Source of the DNA: Mya arenaria
Lineage: Eukaryota > Mollusca > Bivalvia > Myida > Myidae
Reading direction: 5' to 3'
Assembly: GCF_026914265.1 (NCBI RefSeq)
Contig: NC_069125.1
Span: 66,639,479 to 66,703,478 of the forward strand
DNA: 64,000 nt
Position 1 is the stretch's first letter, and each line of letters opens with the position of its first letter. The notes under the pieces were generated by a model, which saw only the letters and a list, made by a program, of their open reading frames with translations, made no database searches and was not told the origin of the DNA. Positions 43,571 through 58,300 of the stretch are shown here, one piece after another. The translations under genes were made by a program, and so were the position numbers.

Positions 43571-43854
43571 AAAAACATGAATTTATTTATACCTATACCA
43601 TAGGTGGACCTATCACTCGCTAAAAAAATAACATACCTAAAAGAATAACTTTCTTTCAATGCAGATATATCTAAATAATGAATTAAACATGTATGTACAA
43701 TAGTTTCTTTCCATTTGCATTGATAAAGGTATATAAAACAACAAGAAATCGCTTTCATTCATCAGAGGTTTGATGATAAATACAACATCTGGTACACATA
43801 GCATCATCACACTGATTTAAAAGAATGCAAGAAACTAGATGGTTGTTTTAGTCC

Positions 43855-43922
43855 GCAATGCCTGCATGACATGTGTGAGAGCCAGTGTGCAATGCCTGCA
43901 TGACATGTGTGAGAGCCAGTGT
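43855..43922. repeat. 34-bp tandem duplication
   Basis: Two perfect adjacent copies of the unit beginning 'gcaatgcctgcatgacatgt'. Confidence 0.9.
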
Positions 43923-45551
43923 GTGTGGGGAGATATATGTATGGTATCTATGATTTCATTTATCGAAAAAAAGGTTGCCCAAAAAGTCCATGATAAGTAA
44001 TGTATTTTCCTTTTTGTTGTTATTAAAAGCTACAATTTTTTTTGGATTAATTCCATTCATTACGGCAATGATGAAATGCTGAATCTTGAACGACACCTAT
44101 ATGCCATTGTATACCACTTTGATCTGAAATGTGACGCATGATGACATAATTTTGCATTGTATGTTATAAACTGCTTCATTTTCCCTTTCATTCTTGTCAG
44201 TTCTATTTCTGTGTTACTTTATTTATTTTTTTTCAATTACAATAATGACCCACTCCAAAGGTAAATACTTTAACACATGTCTTCATTCATACACAATTTA
44301 ATAAAATGACTGGAGTTAATTTTCATATGTCTTTGCTGATTTCTTACATTACATGTTTTCCCAGACAACCCTATTTATTTGCCTTGACCTTACTGTAAAC
44401 CTTTTTATGGCATTGAGAAATATTTGTATCATTTGTTCAAAATGATTTTTTTTTACTTTTAACATTTCCAATGTTGCTATTACTGATTGTATGGGTGTTG
44501 GTAAGCATATAATTTGTAGTTTTTTGGTAACAGAAAAATGTCAATAAACATTTTGCCTAATAATTAAAAACGACAACAACATTAAAATTAAAAACTTGTT
44601 TTCAGACCTACCAACCCTGTTTTTTGGGGGGCATGAAACCGGAAACAAACATATTCCTTTTAACTCCTAAGTATGCTTAAGGGCGTTAACGCTACAGCAA
44701 CAATCAATGTTAAATAAAACTTAATATGTTTGTTTTTTTATAAAGAGGAATAATTCAACATAGCATTTAAATCTGAATCAAACAGGAAATTGTTAAGTTT
44801 CTGTACAGCTGTGTGAATGAACATTCTGGACAACCCTCGAATAGTCATTTCGTTTACAAAAGTGAAGAGTGTACACTATACAGCTATCATGCAAAGAAAC
44901 TGCTCATTAATTAGTTTTTCATGACTTTATGACACTGACATCCTATATTGTTACAGAAAATGGTGAGAGCACAAAATTGATAATTTGTTTAAATCATCTA
45001 CTTGTATGCATTCCCTATTATAATTATGCAAGTTACCATATACTCCTTCACATACTTTCTGAATGTACATGCACATTGAACAGAATGTTGAAATTTATAA
45101 ATATAACTCTGAAATACATAATGAAATGAAATGTTAAATGATAATGATTCCTGAGCATTTAATCTAACCGGTGAGTTTAATACATAAATAATATCCATGC
45201 ATGAAGAGAGTATGTCTTTATCTTAGAGACACAATCTGTACCATCTGTTGATCCTTGAGGTTTTAATGGAAATCCCACCATATAAAAACTTCCATGAAAA
45301 TATTTGTTTCCTATTTAATTTTGACTTGTATCTACAAAGTAACATATAATCAGATTTACAGATCATGAATACTGGAATACTGACCCAGTTGCATGTATAA
45401 TCTTGTGGTTCTACAAGTAACATCTTACTAACATAAACTCTTAGTAATGTTATTTACAAGTTTTTGAATTGTAATTGTAATCACAGACATGATAAAACAC
45501 TGTCAAAGCACTTAATCTATAAGCATCCAAGCTTAACATAATCAGCGAACA
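43923..45551. other. 3' flank of the USP gene; no gene recognised
   Basis: AT-rich. On the minus strand this holds the USP 3' untranslated region of unknown length. Short frames at 44929-45129 and 45223-45423 have no recognisable content. Confidence 0.5.
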
Positions 45552-46351
45552 TCACCAAAATGTTGATTTTCTTCTTTTAATGTGTTTTTCAGATTCTTCC
45601 TCATTTGAACTTTTCTCTGCAAGAATATCATCTAATTTGGCAAATCCCTGGTTCAGCTTTATCAATCTTAAAGATCTACGCAACTTTCTACCTGAGCCAT
45701 CTCTCTTTGGTGAGGTATAAAACACTGAAGCTCCAAATGAAAGCTTGCGGGCCTTCTTTGGATTTGAAGGCTCGTTGCCGTCGGACTGACTATCAGAGAT
45801 ACGCCTTTTACCCCTTGTCAGACTCGAATTTCTACCACTTCTTGTTTTAGAGGACCCAGATGTTTTCATTTTTAATGGACTGCTGATATTTCTTATTGTC
45901 GAAACAGTCTCATTTTTGTGTGAAACACCCGGAGAATCATTAAACATAAAAGGGATTTCTCCATTCACTATATGCAGTGAGGAATCTGAGGCTGAAGAAA
46001 CAGATGTGTCAACAGAAGAGGAATCAGTCATAGTTTGAGTCCCATCCACTTTAAGGGAATACTTCTCAGTTCCTCCAGAAGACTGGCTCTGACAATAGTC
46101 CATGATTGGCATTGATAATAAACAGTCAGAGGCAGTCACTGAAACAGGGACTTCTTCCGAGTCAGAAAGGATGTCAGTAGCTTCTGACTTGAGACTGTGC
46201 ATTGAGGAAGCCCTGCTGATAGGCGTGGTGGGGTAAATGGATGGGGCATCTGACCCAACAGTATGGTAGAACAATATGTAGGCCTGGGCAGTGAGCACCT
46301 CCTCCAAACTGGACAGGATCATCCTAGAGTCATTACAGTTCACCCAAGACC
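45552..46351 (-). CDS. Last USP exon: Asp box and long C-terminal tail
   Basis: Acceptor 'cacattgcag'. It opens with [20 protein letters not shown] then [10 protein letters not shown], the end of the peptidase fold. About 240 residues follow, low in complexity and rich in Ser/Thr, with basic clusters [16 protein letters not shown] and [10 protein letters not shown]. This tail appears longer than the few dozen residues remembered for vertebrate USP44. Confidence 0.9.
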
Positions 46352-49300
46352 CTGCAATGTGAACATGTCATTAATCTCTAATCTACTTAACAATAAAACA
46401 ATAAACAAACATGAGATAAAAATTTGTAAATATGTAGATCACTTGCAGCAGTATATCAACATTAAACAACTTAGAGATGGCTTATATTGTCCTGATACAA
46501 TGAAGTACAGCAGAAATGCACTTAATCCTTACTTGCTTCCTTGTTCCAAGTGTAGGCCGTGTAATGGCCAGAGCCAAAGCCCTTGCCATGATGGATTATG
46601 ACCCCAAAAAGCTGGTAGTGAGCAGTGGTCATCTCATCAGCCCCCTCCTTTGACCCTGTTGCGCTCCCCGAACAGAATGGGCCCAGGTCCAGCTTCTCGT
46701 CAGTAGCCACATGGGTGCTGATCTTCTCACGATGGGTACGCCCTGACCACCTGGTTAACAAGGCGTTAAAGTTTAAACATTTATGTCAAATCTTAAATTA
46801 ATGAAATTATCATTTATTTTGCTATAGTTTATAGCTTCTTTGTAAGCAGAAATTAAGACACTGCTCAAAGTGAAAAAAAAATGTTTCACTTTTGATCAAC
46901 AGTAAATGTAACAAGAGATGTCAAAGGAAAGTAACAAGGGGCAGTAACTCTGCAGTTAGATAAATAGAGTTATGGCTCTTGTATACTTCACTTCCTATCA
47001 TTGAGCTTTACCAAAGTATCAGGTTGATGTTTAATCAAATTGCTTCTAGTAGTTTTCAAGTTATGCTCCAGACAAGAAAAAGTAACCAAGGGCAATAATT
47101 CTGTAATAAGCTAAAATAGAGTTATGGTTATTGCATGCTGCACTATCACTCATTATGTTCTATAATTGTAATAAGTTTTATTGAATTCTATCCAGTAGTT
47201 CTGAAGTAATGCTCTGGATAAGAAAAGGTAACAAAGGGCAATTACTCTGTGATTAGCTAAAATAGAGCTATGGTTCTCATAAACTGCACTTTTTCTCATT
47301 TTGCTTTACCATTGAATGAAGTTTAATTAAATTTCATCCAGTTGATTTCTAGTTATGCTCCAGACAAAAAAAGTAATAAAAGGCAATAACTCTGTAATTA
47401 GCAGAAATAGAGTTATGGTTCTCATATACTGCAATTCCATCCAGTAGTTTTCAAGTTAAATTTCAAGTTCAAGGAAAATTAACAATGGGCAATACCCATT
47501 CTCTGTAACTCTGTTATTTGCTGAAATAGAGTTATGATTCTTGTAAACTGCACTTCCTCTCATTGTGTTTACCATTGACGATGTGCAATTAAATTGAATC
47601 CAGTTGTTTTCAAGTTATGCTCCAGATGGCCCTGATCAACTGTGTGAACTATAACCTATTGAATGAGATTTGAGTTAAAACCCTAAGTTGCCCTAAAACT
47701 TTTAACCAGACTTTTATTTAGGATAACATGGAGTTATCTAACCTAATTGTATGATGACCCTCTACAATGTGTGAAGTATGGAATCAATTGAATACAGGGT
47801 ATAGGTGTTATTAGTGAAATTCCCAAACTTGCTCTATTACTCCAATAGCAGACACAATGTGACCTAAAACTTTAACCTCAATTCCGAAGTCCATCAGGGG
47901 CCATAATTTGAATTTAAGATGATATGGAGTTATGTAACCTAATCATGTGATGGTCCTTAACAACTGTGTGAAGTATGAAGTGAATTGAATGAAGGGTGAA
48001 GGAGCTATTAGTGAAAATCCTAACTTGTTATGAGTAGAAACAATGTGCCCTTAATTAAACTTTATTATCTATTAAAGTTCAGAGGTCAATCAGAGGCCAT
48101 AAATGAATGAATTAGGATGATATGGAATTATGTAACTTATTTTTGCGAGGTTCCTGAACAAATGTGTGAAATATAAAATGAATTGAAGGAAGGGTATTGG
48201 AGATAATAGCTAAAATGCCAACTTGCCCTTAAACATTAATTATACGCTGACGTGTTGTCAAGCCTTCCTTATTCTAGTTAAGCTAAAAAATTAAGAAATG
48301 TCAAAAGTAAAACCAATATACATTGAATATGTTGGAAGTTTTATCATGACTAGAGCTTCCCTTATTTTGTATATATATATACACATGTAATACCTGAAGC
48401 GTTTAAGGTGGAGGCGTAAAACTGGGGGCAGTTTGTTGATCAGAAGTTGTTTAGTGGCCTCTGAGTATAGTTTTGTGGAAGACTTCCTTCGGTCTGAAAT
48501 TCAAATGTGATAATTATGCATTTTACATGATTATAGTCTCTTAATAAAGATTGCACATCATATAAAAACAATGATAACATGCTTTGAATCATTTGCTCTT
48601 ATATAAGGCCATTTAGTTTTATCCAATATGATCTCTGATGTGATCAAACTTACAAATTGATGAGTTGGAAACACTGGTACCATCTTATCAATCCTACAGT
48701 TACTTTTTCAAATCAGCATCGCTGAGTCGTAATGATAAATAATTTTAAACATAAAATTATTCTGATACAGATGATAAGATTGAAGAAGCAAGACAAAGAT
48801 TATTCAAATACATTAGTAAATCTTTCAATTAAATTAGTAACACTACCATAGTATCAAACCGAGATTCTTGATCTTACAATATTGTGTGGTAGCACTTGAT
48901 TAAGATGGCTCCAGTGACTATTACAGATATGATCTCACTTACTCTTGTTACATTTTTCACATGCATAGATGTTGCCCTCCAGATGTTCAACCTCTGTGAA
49001 CTTTGCCAGCATCTCTGAAATCATGCAAAACACGCCATACAGATTGTTTAATAAAGCACACCATTTTTTTATGTATTTGAACTACTTCCAACATTATACA
49101 CTGATTTAATAGTATTATAATGTAAACATTTACATAAAAGGCACAGTATTAGAGCTATATTTTGCAGCTTACATATGAACCAAGACTTAGCGTGTAATAA
49201 TACTGCTCCTTTTTTGAAGAAATAAAATCATCCAAGTAGCATGGAAAGAAGACCCTTTAAGAACAAATCTCAGTTGGCAAAGGGGTACAACTTCAAAATT

Positions 49301-52300
49301 GCTTAAGACAGTGTGACAGGACTAGCTTATCATATAATACATACACACATTGTCGGAGGGAATATTTGTAATAAACTGTCTGCGAATGTCTTTTGAGTTA
49401 TAGCCAATGGTTTTGCATGATCACTAAAGACAACAACCTGTGATCCACTGTTGTACCTGTGATGTGACAGATATCCTCCGCCACTCGTGCATTCTGCTTC
49501 GTTATTTGGTATCGGTCCGGGAATTCGAGTGACAGGTCCATGTATGGTTCAAACGTCTCAGATTCATTTCCACATGACTGGCAGATCACCTGAATTAGAA
49601 GTTGAGTTCTCTCTTGTTGTTACTCTCAATACATGCTTTGTATAAATTAAGTAGCAACAATTTGTTTACTGAAATTGATCTGTAACTGGGAATATAATAA
49701 AAAAGGTCTAAAACCAAATACAATTGGTCTAGCCCTTTCAATCATTGACAGAATAAATAATTGAAATATAAAAATTCATAAAACCTGTTTAAACAAGTGG
49801 TATTAAAGATAAAAAAAGCTGTATCTAAATGTGAACTCTTGTTCTAAGCCTGGTTTTTCTTATTGAAGTGTTATTTTTCTACAGAAAGCAAGAAGTTTTT
49901 AAGAGAATAATATAAAGATAATATTATACCTCACATAAATTTATCCCTTCTTTATATATATAATCTCGATCACTGTTTTTTGATGAAAATCCAGTTTTAT
50001 GACGTCAGCGGTCCATATTATATTTTTGGCCGGTCCAGACCGCTGATGTCATATGATTGGTTAGTGCGGCTTGCTATTTTCACAACGGCGAAAATTTGTT
50101 GCAAGTAAACATTATCAGGTTTGTTAAATAAAACATATTTTAATCGCTTTAAAAATATTGTCTTGTAATGAAAAGTGTTCGGTATAATATAAGAAATATA
50201 ACACACCACTTCGGGCCATATGGCATTATAAGGACCGGTCAGTCAGCCCCCGAAGGTGAATGGTCCTCGGCTAATGCCTCGGTCCATATACACCTTTGCT
50301 GGCTGACTGGCCGGTCTTTATAATGTCATATGACCCTCAGTGGTGTGTAATATTTCTTAATTAGATTAGAATTTAATTCTTGTGTTCTACAATAAGTTAC
50401 TATGATAATGATCCGTACCCTGGATACAAGTTGTCCCTGGAAGAGTAGTGAGAGGAAGTGCGTGTCTCGCTGTCCAGGGGTCGGAGGCAGTTTGGGGGCT
50501 GGGGAGAGGGAGTCCAGCTCCTGCTGTACCTTGTCCAGCAACTCACTGGTGGGAAATAAACACAACGAGGCATCTACACTACATCCATGGGTGTTGAGAA
50601 ATGACCATCCAGGTAAAATGGTATAAACTATAAAACTATGTAAAAGGTATGTAGAATACACAAGTGTCAAAATTCCATAACTTAACATGATTTTTTACCC
50701 AAACAATTTCAAAAATTCAAGATGCAGTTTTAAAATCAATATTTTATTTTAAAGAAACAGCTGCACACAAACAACTATTACCATTGCACAATATTTGGAC
50801 CTATACTGTATTATAGGGGCCATATACTATATGATAGGTATTATACACTGTATAATAGGTGCCATATACTGTATAACATGTACCATAAGAATTCTTGAGC
50901 ATCATGTTGAGCATATCCTTTGAACATTGGAATGGCCTGCCATACAGCCCGCAGGAAGGCGTGAGGGCTGACCTGGGCCCACTTGCCCGACCACAGAACC
51001 CGGAACAGCCCGTGTAGCTCCCCACAGAGGGACCTAAATACAGACAAGGAGAGTCATGTATCAATGTTTAGTAATCAGTCAAAGTATGGGCAAAATCAAA
51101 TGAGATGGATAATTAATGAAAAGAAATATTACTAAATTTTACATTTACTTGTTTATAAATATTTATATAACATTAAACTATATAACATTAAACTATATAA
51201 CATTAAACTATATAAGAAATTGATTAAAGTTTAAACAATACTTATTATTATCAGTGTTGATTTTTTTTTCACCGAGTAAATGCCTTTCTTGATTTTAATA
51301 GCATTGGCAGCTACTCGTTCAAGCTATTACATAATATAGGCAGTATTAAACAAACTTCCTCAAATGTAATTGAGAAATACAGACATGCCTACGAATTAAT
51401 CAAATATAGAAAATTATGCCCTACACATTGGTCCCCTTGTTGCTCTGTGACTCCACATTACATATGAGATGTGATTTGACAGGAGTGGAGACTGTTGATC
51501 CCCCGTTCAGTCCCCCAGACTGCCTCTTCTTAACAGAAGGTGTAGATGACATCAGGTGCTAGGAATTATTGAATACTAGTTTACAACATTGCACAAATTC
51601 ATCTAAACATTGATTATGATGCTCAAGTTACTACACTGAGACGAAAACCAGTAATGTTTTTAAATTTTTAAACATTTTAGTGCACTTTTAAAACTAGCTA
51701 TTTAAATATGTTTAACTGTCAATAAGATTTAACTAAAGGATGAAGTGCAGAAAATGTACATTATGCATGTATTTTGTTTTCAATAACTGGTAATACCTGG
51801 AAACAATAACTGGTAATACCTGGAAACAATAACTGGTAATACCTGGAAACAATAACTGGTAATACCTGGAAACAATCAATGGTGGACTGGCGAGTGTAGT
51901 GCCCGGAAGGAGAGGACTTAGTGCTTGCAGGTGGCACATGCTTCACGTGCGGTGAACCGTCCGGACTCGCATCAAAACTGTAGTTCATCTTCAGGAAATA
52001 GTCTCTGAATGCCTCAATGTGACTAAAACAAGAAAATGCTTATAATATGTGGCTATGCATGAAATGGTTATATTTAAGTATACCAATGTATTCTTTTTCA
52101 TTTTTATAATAATACTGATAAAAATGGTTTCCATTTTTTGAGCAAGTACTTTGCTATGAAATTGACTACCAGATATACAGAACGTTTAAAGCATTTATTA
52201 TAAAAGATTCATTATTCAAAGCAAAATGATTTTTTTACTTCTTGTTTTGGTCTGCAAGGTCCAAGGGCCTTCTTAATTAAAATTTCAGTCATTAGTTAAA

Positions 52301-55300
52301 GTAGCATGCATCTTAGTGTCATATTTTCATCTTTAGTCAGGATATAAATTTCTGTGAATTGAACTTTAAGGTATTCATCTGACAAACTATTTTTATAAAA
52401 ATATTTCATTATTTTGTTCAAGTTTATTCCAAATGAATTTGGAAATGATTCAGCAACCTTTCAATGTTAGAGCAGTGTGATTGTAATATGATTTTAAGTA
52501 TAATATTTACAAATAAAACCTTCAAATGATACAAAAATGATATGGGGGCACAACAGGAATAAAACAAGAAATGTCACAGTTATGTATACCTGAGGACCTG
52601 TAGCACTGAGTTCATGTAGCATGTATTTCCCAGGTTACGTAGCCCGGTCACCCCTGGAATAATGGTTCTTCTCATAACCATGACCCTCGACTCTGTTGCC
52701 TCCTGACCAGGGCTGGGCTTCCGCCGCAATTTCTGATGTCTGATGAAGTTTCTCCAGGCACTAAATACATGGGCCAACAATCGCTGTCTGAAAATTACAA
52801 AACAAGACAAATTTACTGCCAGAGCACAAAGTCACAGAAACATTAATTTCAAAACAAGACAAATTTACTGCCAGAGAACAAGGTCACAGAAACTTTAATT
52901 TCAAAACAAGACAAATTTACTGCCAGAGCACAAAGTCACAGAAACATTAATTGCAATTATTTTTGTTAGCAGTGTTTGTTGTCAAGTTGCATAAGGATAC
53001 TAGAGTTCCGCAAATAGAAAGTGTTGCCAGTCAGGAGCGCTCATTTTTTTTAAATTTAAAGGTCACAATGAAAGTGACCTTTTGAACCCAAAACAAATGG
53101 ACTATTCCTAAGATTATGACACCCCTATTTTAAGGTCAAAGCTACACGCACTCAAACTTAGAAGGCTAAGAAGCACAGGATTAAAAACACACTCAATAAT
53201 ACATCAACAAGAACCTACGTATTTATATAATATTGTTAGTATAATACACCATCTTTTAAATTATAGAAACAAGAATATTACCAACTTGTTAAGGCAGCAA
53301 CTCATTCTGTTCCAGTGCCCCAAAACTTTGGAAATCACTCCCCCCATGTGCGAAGAAGTTAATTATCAGCATTTAAAAAATCTAATCAACTCATGGGATA
53401 GAGAGAGGTGCTGTTCCTCTTGTTCATAGTTTGATGTTTGTTGTTGCTTGCTTTAATGTACATCCCATTTGTATGCTTTATTATATATCATAAATCTGTA
53501 CTTTTTGTATTATCTGTATGCTACCTGCATTAGATATTTGTTTCGTCTGTCTAGATTAGAGCTTAGCTAGATACATGTATATGTTTTGCCTCATTGCTAT
53601 ATAATAATAGAAAGAGCTTGTTTTATTAAAGTAATTAATTTCTATTTCTTACTATAACTACTATTTTATGTACCCTAAGAAGCTGTTGCTAATCAGTTCA
53701 TCTACGATCTATCAAGGTGATATTATTTTTTAAATCAATTCCTAATTGTGTGTTTAGTGCATTGTTGTTCTCATTTTAATTTTTTACTGTCCTTGTCTTG
53801 ATTATGTTTAAGATACCGTATGATTAGCGACGGCATCTTAATTTTACCTGGTTGTATAATATTTTATCGTTTTGCATACCTATAAATGAGCTTAGTTATA
53901 CTTTGTCTTAACTTATATGAGCACTTTAAAACATCTTATTAGTTCTGAACCGCATGTGTTTGACTAATCTGTGAATATCCTACAAAACTTGCCATTTTAA
54001 TCTTTGTTATGATCTCGGTTCAATGTGCACATCATTCAGTGTCATTACAGTAATATATGAGGGCTGGTCTTTAAGTTCGTGGACAGGCTTTGTATTTTAA
54101 AATATCAATATTGTTATCCAATGTTGATTTTAGTTTTCAAACAATCACATATTTCAGATCATTTAAGACGCAGGCTGTGTGTGTGTGACCATTAGTATTC
54201 TAGTATACGATGCTAAGGAAACTTAGGGTATGGAACATGGAGCACTTTGAAAATGTTTTGGGTCATAGAAAACTGAAAACAAAGTTTGCATGATACAAAC
54301 TTTATAAGAAACATATAAGAAACTCAACATAAAATTAGTATTAGGTAACCTGAATACCTCTTGAAACCTTGTACAAAATCTGATTTTAAGATTGAGAAAC
54401 TCATGGGCAAAAATAGAAATGTTCAAAACATAAAATTGACATTATATATGGAGCCAAATTCCTCGTCATTTAATGTTTTGCAGTTTATTCCTAACATTTA
54501 CCGATTACAACTAATTGTTTCTTTATTTGATATATATGTGCATATGAATCTCCAAATTAGGTATATCTCATCCAATGATGGCTTAAAACGAAAGGTTTCT
54601 GACATTGAAACTGTTCTTTAATGTGTATTGAGAAACCTTAATTTAACTTACATGATGAGACATAAGATTATTTGTACAATTAAATGATCCTCGTAGTTTC
54701 ATAACATAAAATTATGAAAAAAAAACACACAATAAGATAAAGCATAGCAAACTGGGCAGATAAGTCTTTAAAATAAATTGCATTTTTTACTTCACAACAA
54801 CATGATGTGTCAAAGTGTTCCATGCCGAAAGAGATAGTTGTTAAAAATTACTCTAAGTAAGTGTTTCCAATAAAATTTGTTTATTTTATTTTTCAATACT
54901 TCTTCACATTATATCTAATGACCTGTTGAATATGTTATATTGCTTTCATTTATAATTGGTGGAATGATATTGCTCTTGTCTACAAACTAAGAACACGCTT
55001 ACTTATTTAAGGCGAGTCCTGATATCATATTTTATATGATGTTATTTTTTACATGAAACTCTCTGTAAAAAGCTATACATAGCTTATGTTTATATGTTAC
55101 ACAATATCCGACAATAAACAAATATTGATATGACCTGACTTGACTTCAAGTCATCTACTGACTATGATTAATGTGCTTTGCAGGTGATAAAATGTTGGAA
55201 TTAAGTTGCTGACAACATTATGAAGACTGCTTCATTGCCTGAAATACTATAGCCTTGCTTTTAGGAAAGACAAGCCACATAATAAACAGGCTACAGTCTA

Positions 55301-58300
55301 AACAGATCCAATTTATACCTGAAGTGCCAGTCCGCAGTGGCCAACTTGTCTGTCTCATCTGCTGTGTCCCTGCAAATAAGATGGTGCTTTTTTAAAGGAT
55401 TTAAAAAAGCTCTTGAAAAAAACATTAATTCCTTCAAACTGTTCAAACTTCCAAGTCCATTAAAAAATATCTGTATTGAATCCAAAAGAATTTAATAAAT
55501 TATATATGTATTGTTTCTTTATCAGGCCAATGAGGCAATGCTATTCTTGTTCAATATGATTTTTAAAAACAGTTATTACTATCAAAATGATAAGTTTCAT
55601 GAAAACCTTGTTTAAGGCAAGAACTTAAGGACATCTCACCTCTGCACAACACCAGAGTGTGAGTAAGATCGGAGCAAGCGTTTTCCACGCATGTCAATGT
55701 GTGTGAACTTCTGTGTTGCAATGGCACTGAGTGCAGTCCGCAGGAGTTTGATGTCTCCAGCAGCATTGTCATTCATAACATAGTCATCACACACATAGCT
55801 GCAACAAATAAGATTTAATGCAAAACAATAATATAACAAGATATTATTGCTAAACATTAAGGTAAACAAGACTACTGCTACCGTACTATTTCACAGAATG
55901 ATTATAAATGTTAAATGTTTTTTATTAAAAAAATGCTTGCATGAAATTAAGGTTTAATTTTGAAGTTTTTAAAGATGTCTATTAAACGATTCTATCTCTT
56001 GTACCATATATAAAGGGATAACAAAGATCTTACCAATACACATATTTTTCATTAACTTCAATGCTAATTGGATGCTGAAAGAAAAATGATAGAAATTGAG
56101 GTGGTTCCAGTAAACGAAGGGTACAATATGAACATACCTAGTTTGAATGATCTTTAAAACACAAAATTTAATTCCAAATGAAGAAGTATCACACAACTTA
56201 ATTCACAGCATAAAACGGCACATAGATATAATTTTAGACAATTATATAAACAGAACAGACATTTTCTTTAGACGTGTACAATGCAGTGTGTGTATACCAG
56301 GTGATAAATTGCGTCATAAATGCTACGTCGGAAGGCAATATTTTGATTTGAAAAATGACTTTAAACAAAGATAACTTCACTATATCTTCACCATTTTAAA
56401 TGAAACAAAGCGCAGTCTATGCCGCTTACGGAGCCCTGCCTTCGGCCTTTTACCAGAGTTTGATTGCGAGTTTAATTTCTTTAAACACTTCGACAAACCT
56501 TTTCACAATAAGGCCGTCTGACGGAGCACTGCCAAAACATGATTTTGGAAACAGGTTTGTCGAAGTGTTTGATGAAACTAATGACTTTATCAAACTTCAG
56601 TAATAAAACAAATGCGGGGCTCTTTAAGCGGCATAGACTGCCCCTTGTTTCATTTTAAATGGTGGTGTAAAAGAAAAGTTATCTTTGATTTAAGTGTTCA
56701 TTTTAAGCTAAATGCTGCCTTCAGACATAGCATATATGACGTAATTTATCACATCGTATATACACACTGCAATGTACACTGTCAACAAATCAATACATAC
56801 AGGTTTTTATACTGGTTTTCATATATTTTGGTCAATGTGTATATACTGGTACAATGGTAAACCTATATACAAATGTTGTATAACAGTCTATTATACAAAA
56901 GTATAGCAATTTGAAATTATAATAACTGGAGGTTGAATAAAACATTTACCTCTCAAAAGTTAATAAGGTATTTCTAATTATCAGAGCATCTTTAACATAC
57001 ACTGAAAGATTAATTATTGAGACATTTGATTTCACTAATTGTAGAAATGAGTTCAGAAGGATGCATGTAGTAACAAGGTTTTAAACTTTTCATTCTAAGA
57101 TCACTACAACATCAACATATACATATAAAATGAATTCATCTTCAATATCTACAATAAAACAAACCGAACAATATCTTTCTTCGTGAGGCTTTAGATTTCC
57201 GGCATATCTAACAGTCTCAATCCTCAGAGGATGTTCAGAAAGTCAAAGCATGGTGAAGTATAACATAGGCCCTTCAGAAAAATATCTAAATACTTTATAT
57301 ATAGTTAAAACAGAATTATGACTTAATGTACAAATCAATCTTGCTTAAAGGTAAATGTCTCTACCACTCCACATCTAAATTCATACAAAAAGACATTATA
57401 ATCTATATTGGCCGCCACATTTCTCAATTAATGGTTACCATGTTTCACAAATTATGGGAGTCTGTTAACAGTTTCTGAATGCAGGTAACAACACCTCATA
57501 CAGCACCTAATTAGCTCAATCACAACATGTGGCTTGTCGCCACACCTTGTGTATTATGATTATACGCAGGTACATGTACTTACATGACTTTCCTGGTAAT
57601 GCTGGAGGGCATGTTTCTCATTAAACCGCCCACACGCCACATTTGGGCAGCTAAGACATGCCTGTAAAAGAATCAGTATATATAACACCATTCCTTTAGA
57701 TACATGTACATGTAGTTATGCAATTACCCATTACAACCAGCAAACATGTACAAATCTACATTGTAGAAGTATACTTCAGGATATCTGTGTTTTAAAAATG
57801 TTTTATTTTAATTAATCAATGCATTCATACATATTTGTACACTGGACTTTTCAAAGACAACTGTGTACAAAGTGTTTCATCATCAGCATCCGCGGTACCG
57901 TACACATTCTGTTAACACTACAAAAGTACCTTTGGATAATTGACTGACAATTATAACAATCTATGTAAATGGAATTGCCAAAATATTGTGTTTCTGATGT
58001 AACTCAAACCTATGATGCAAGGGCAATTAAAAAAAATATGTAGACATTGTACATCAAACATCTTAATAGTTATATTGGTTACATTTACTCATACCACATA
58101 AATTGTCAAAATCTTTTCTTTTAATTTTTATTTTAGTATGTTGTTTTTGCTTGGTGTAGATATATTTTAAAACAGGTGATGTATGGCAAGAAGATTTACA
58201 GAAATGTGATTTTTATGAAAAATACAAACAATTGCTGTTTTGTCCATAAGTTGAATGTCATCATTTCAATCACTCACTTTGGTAATCAAAGCTTGATTCT

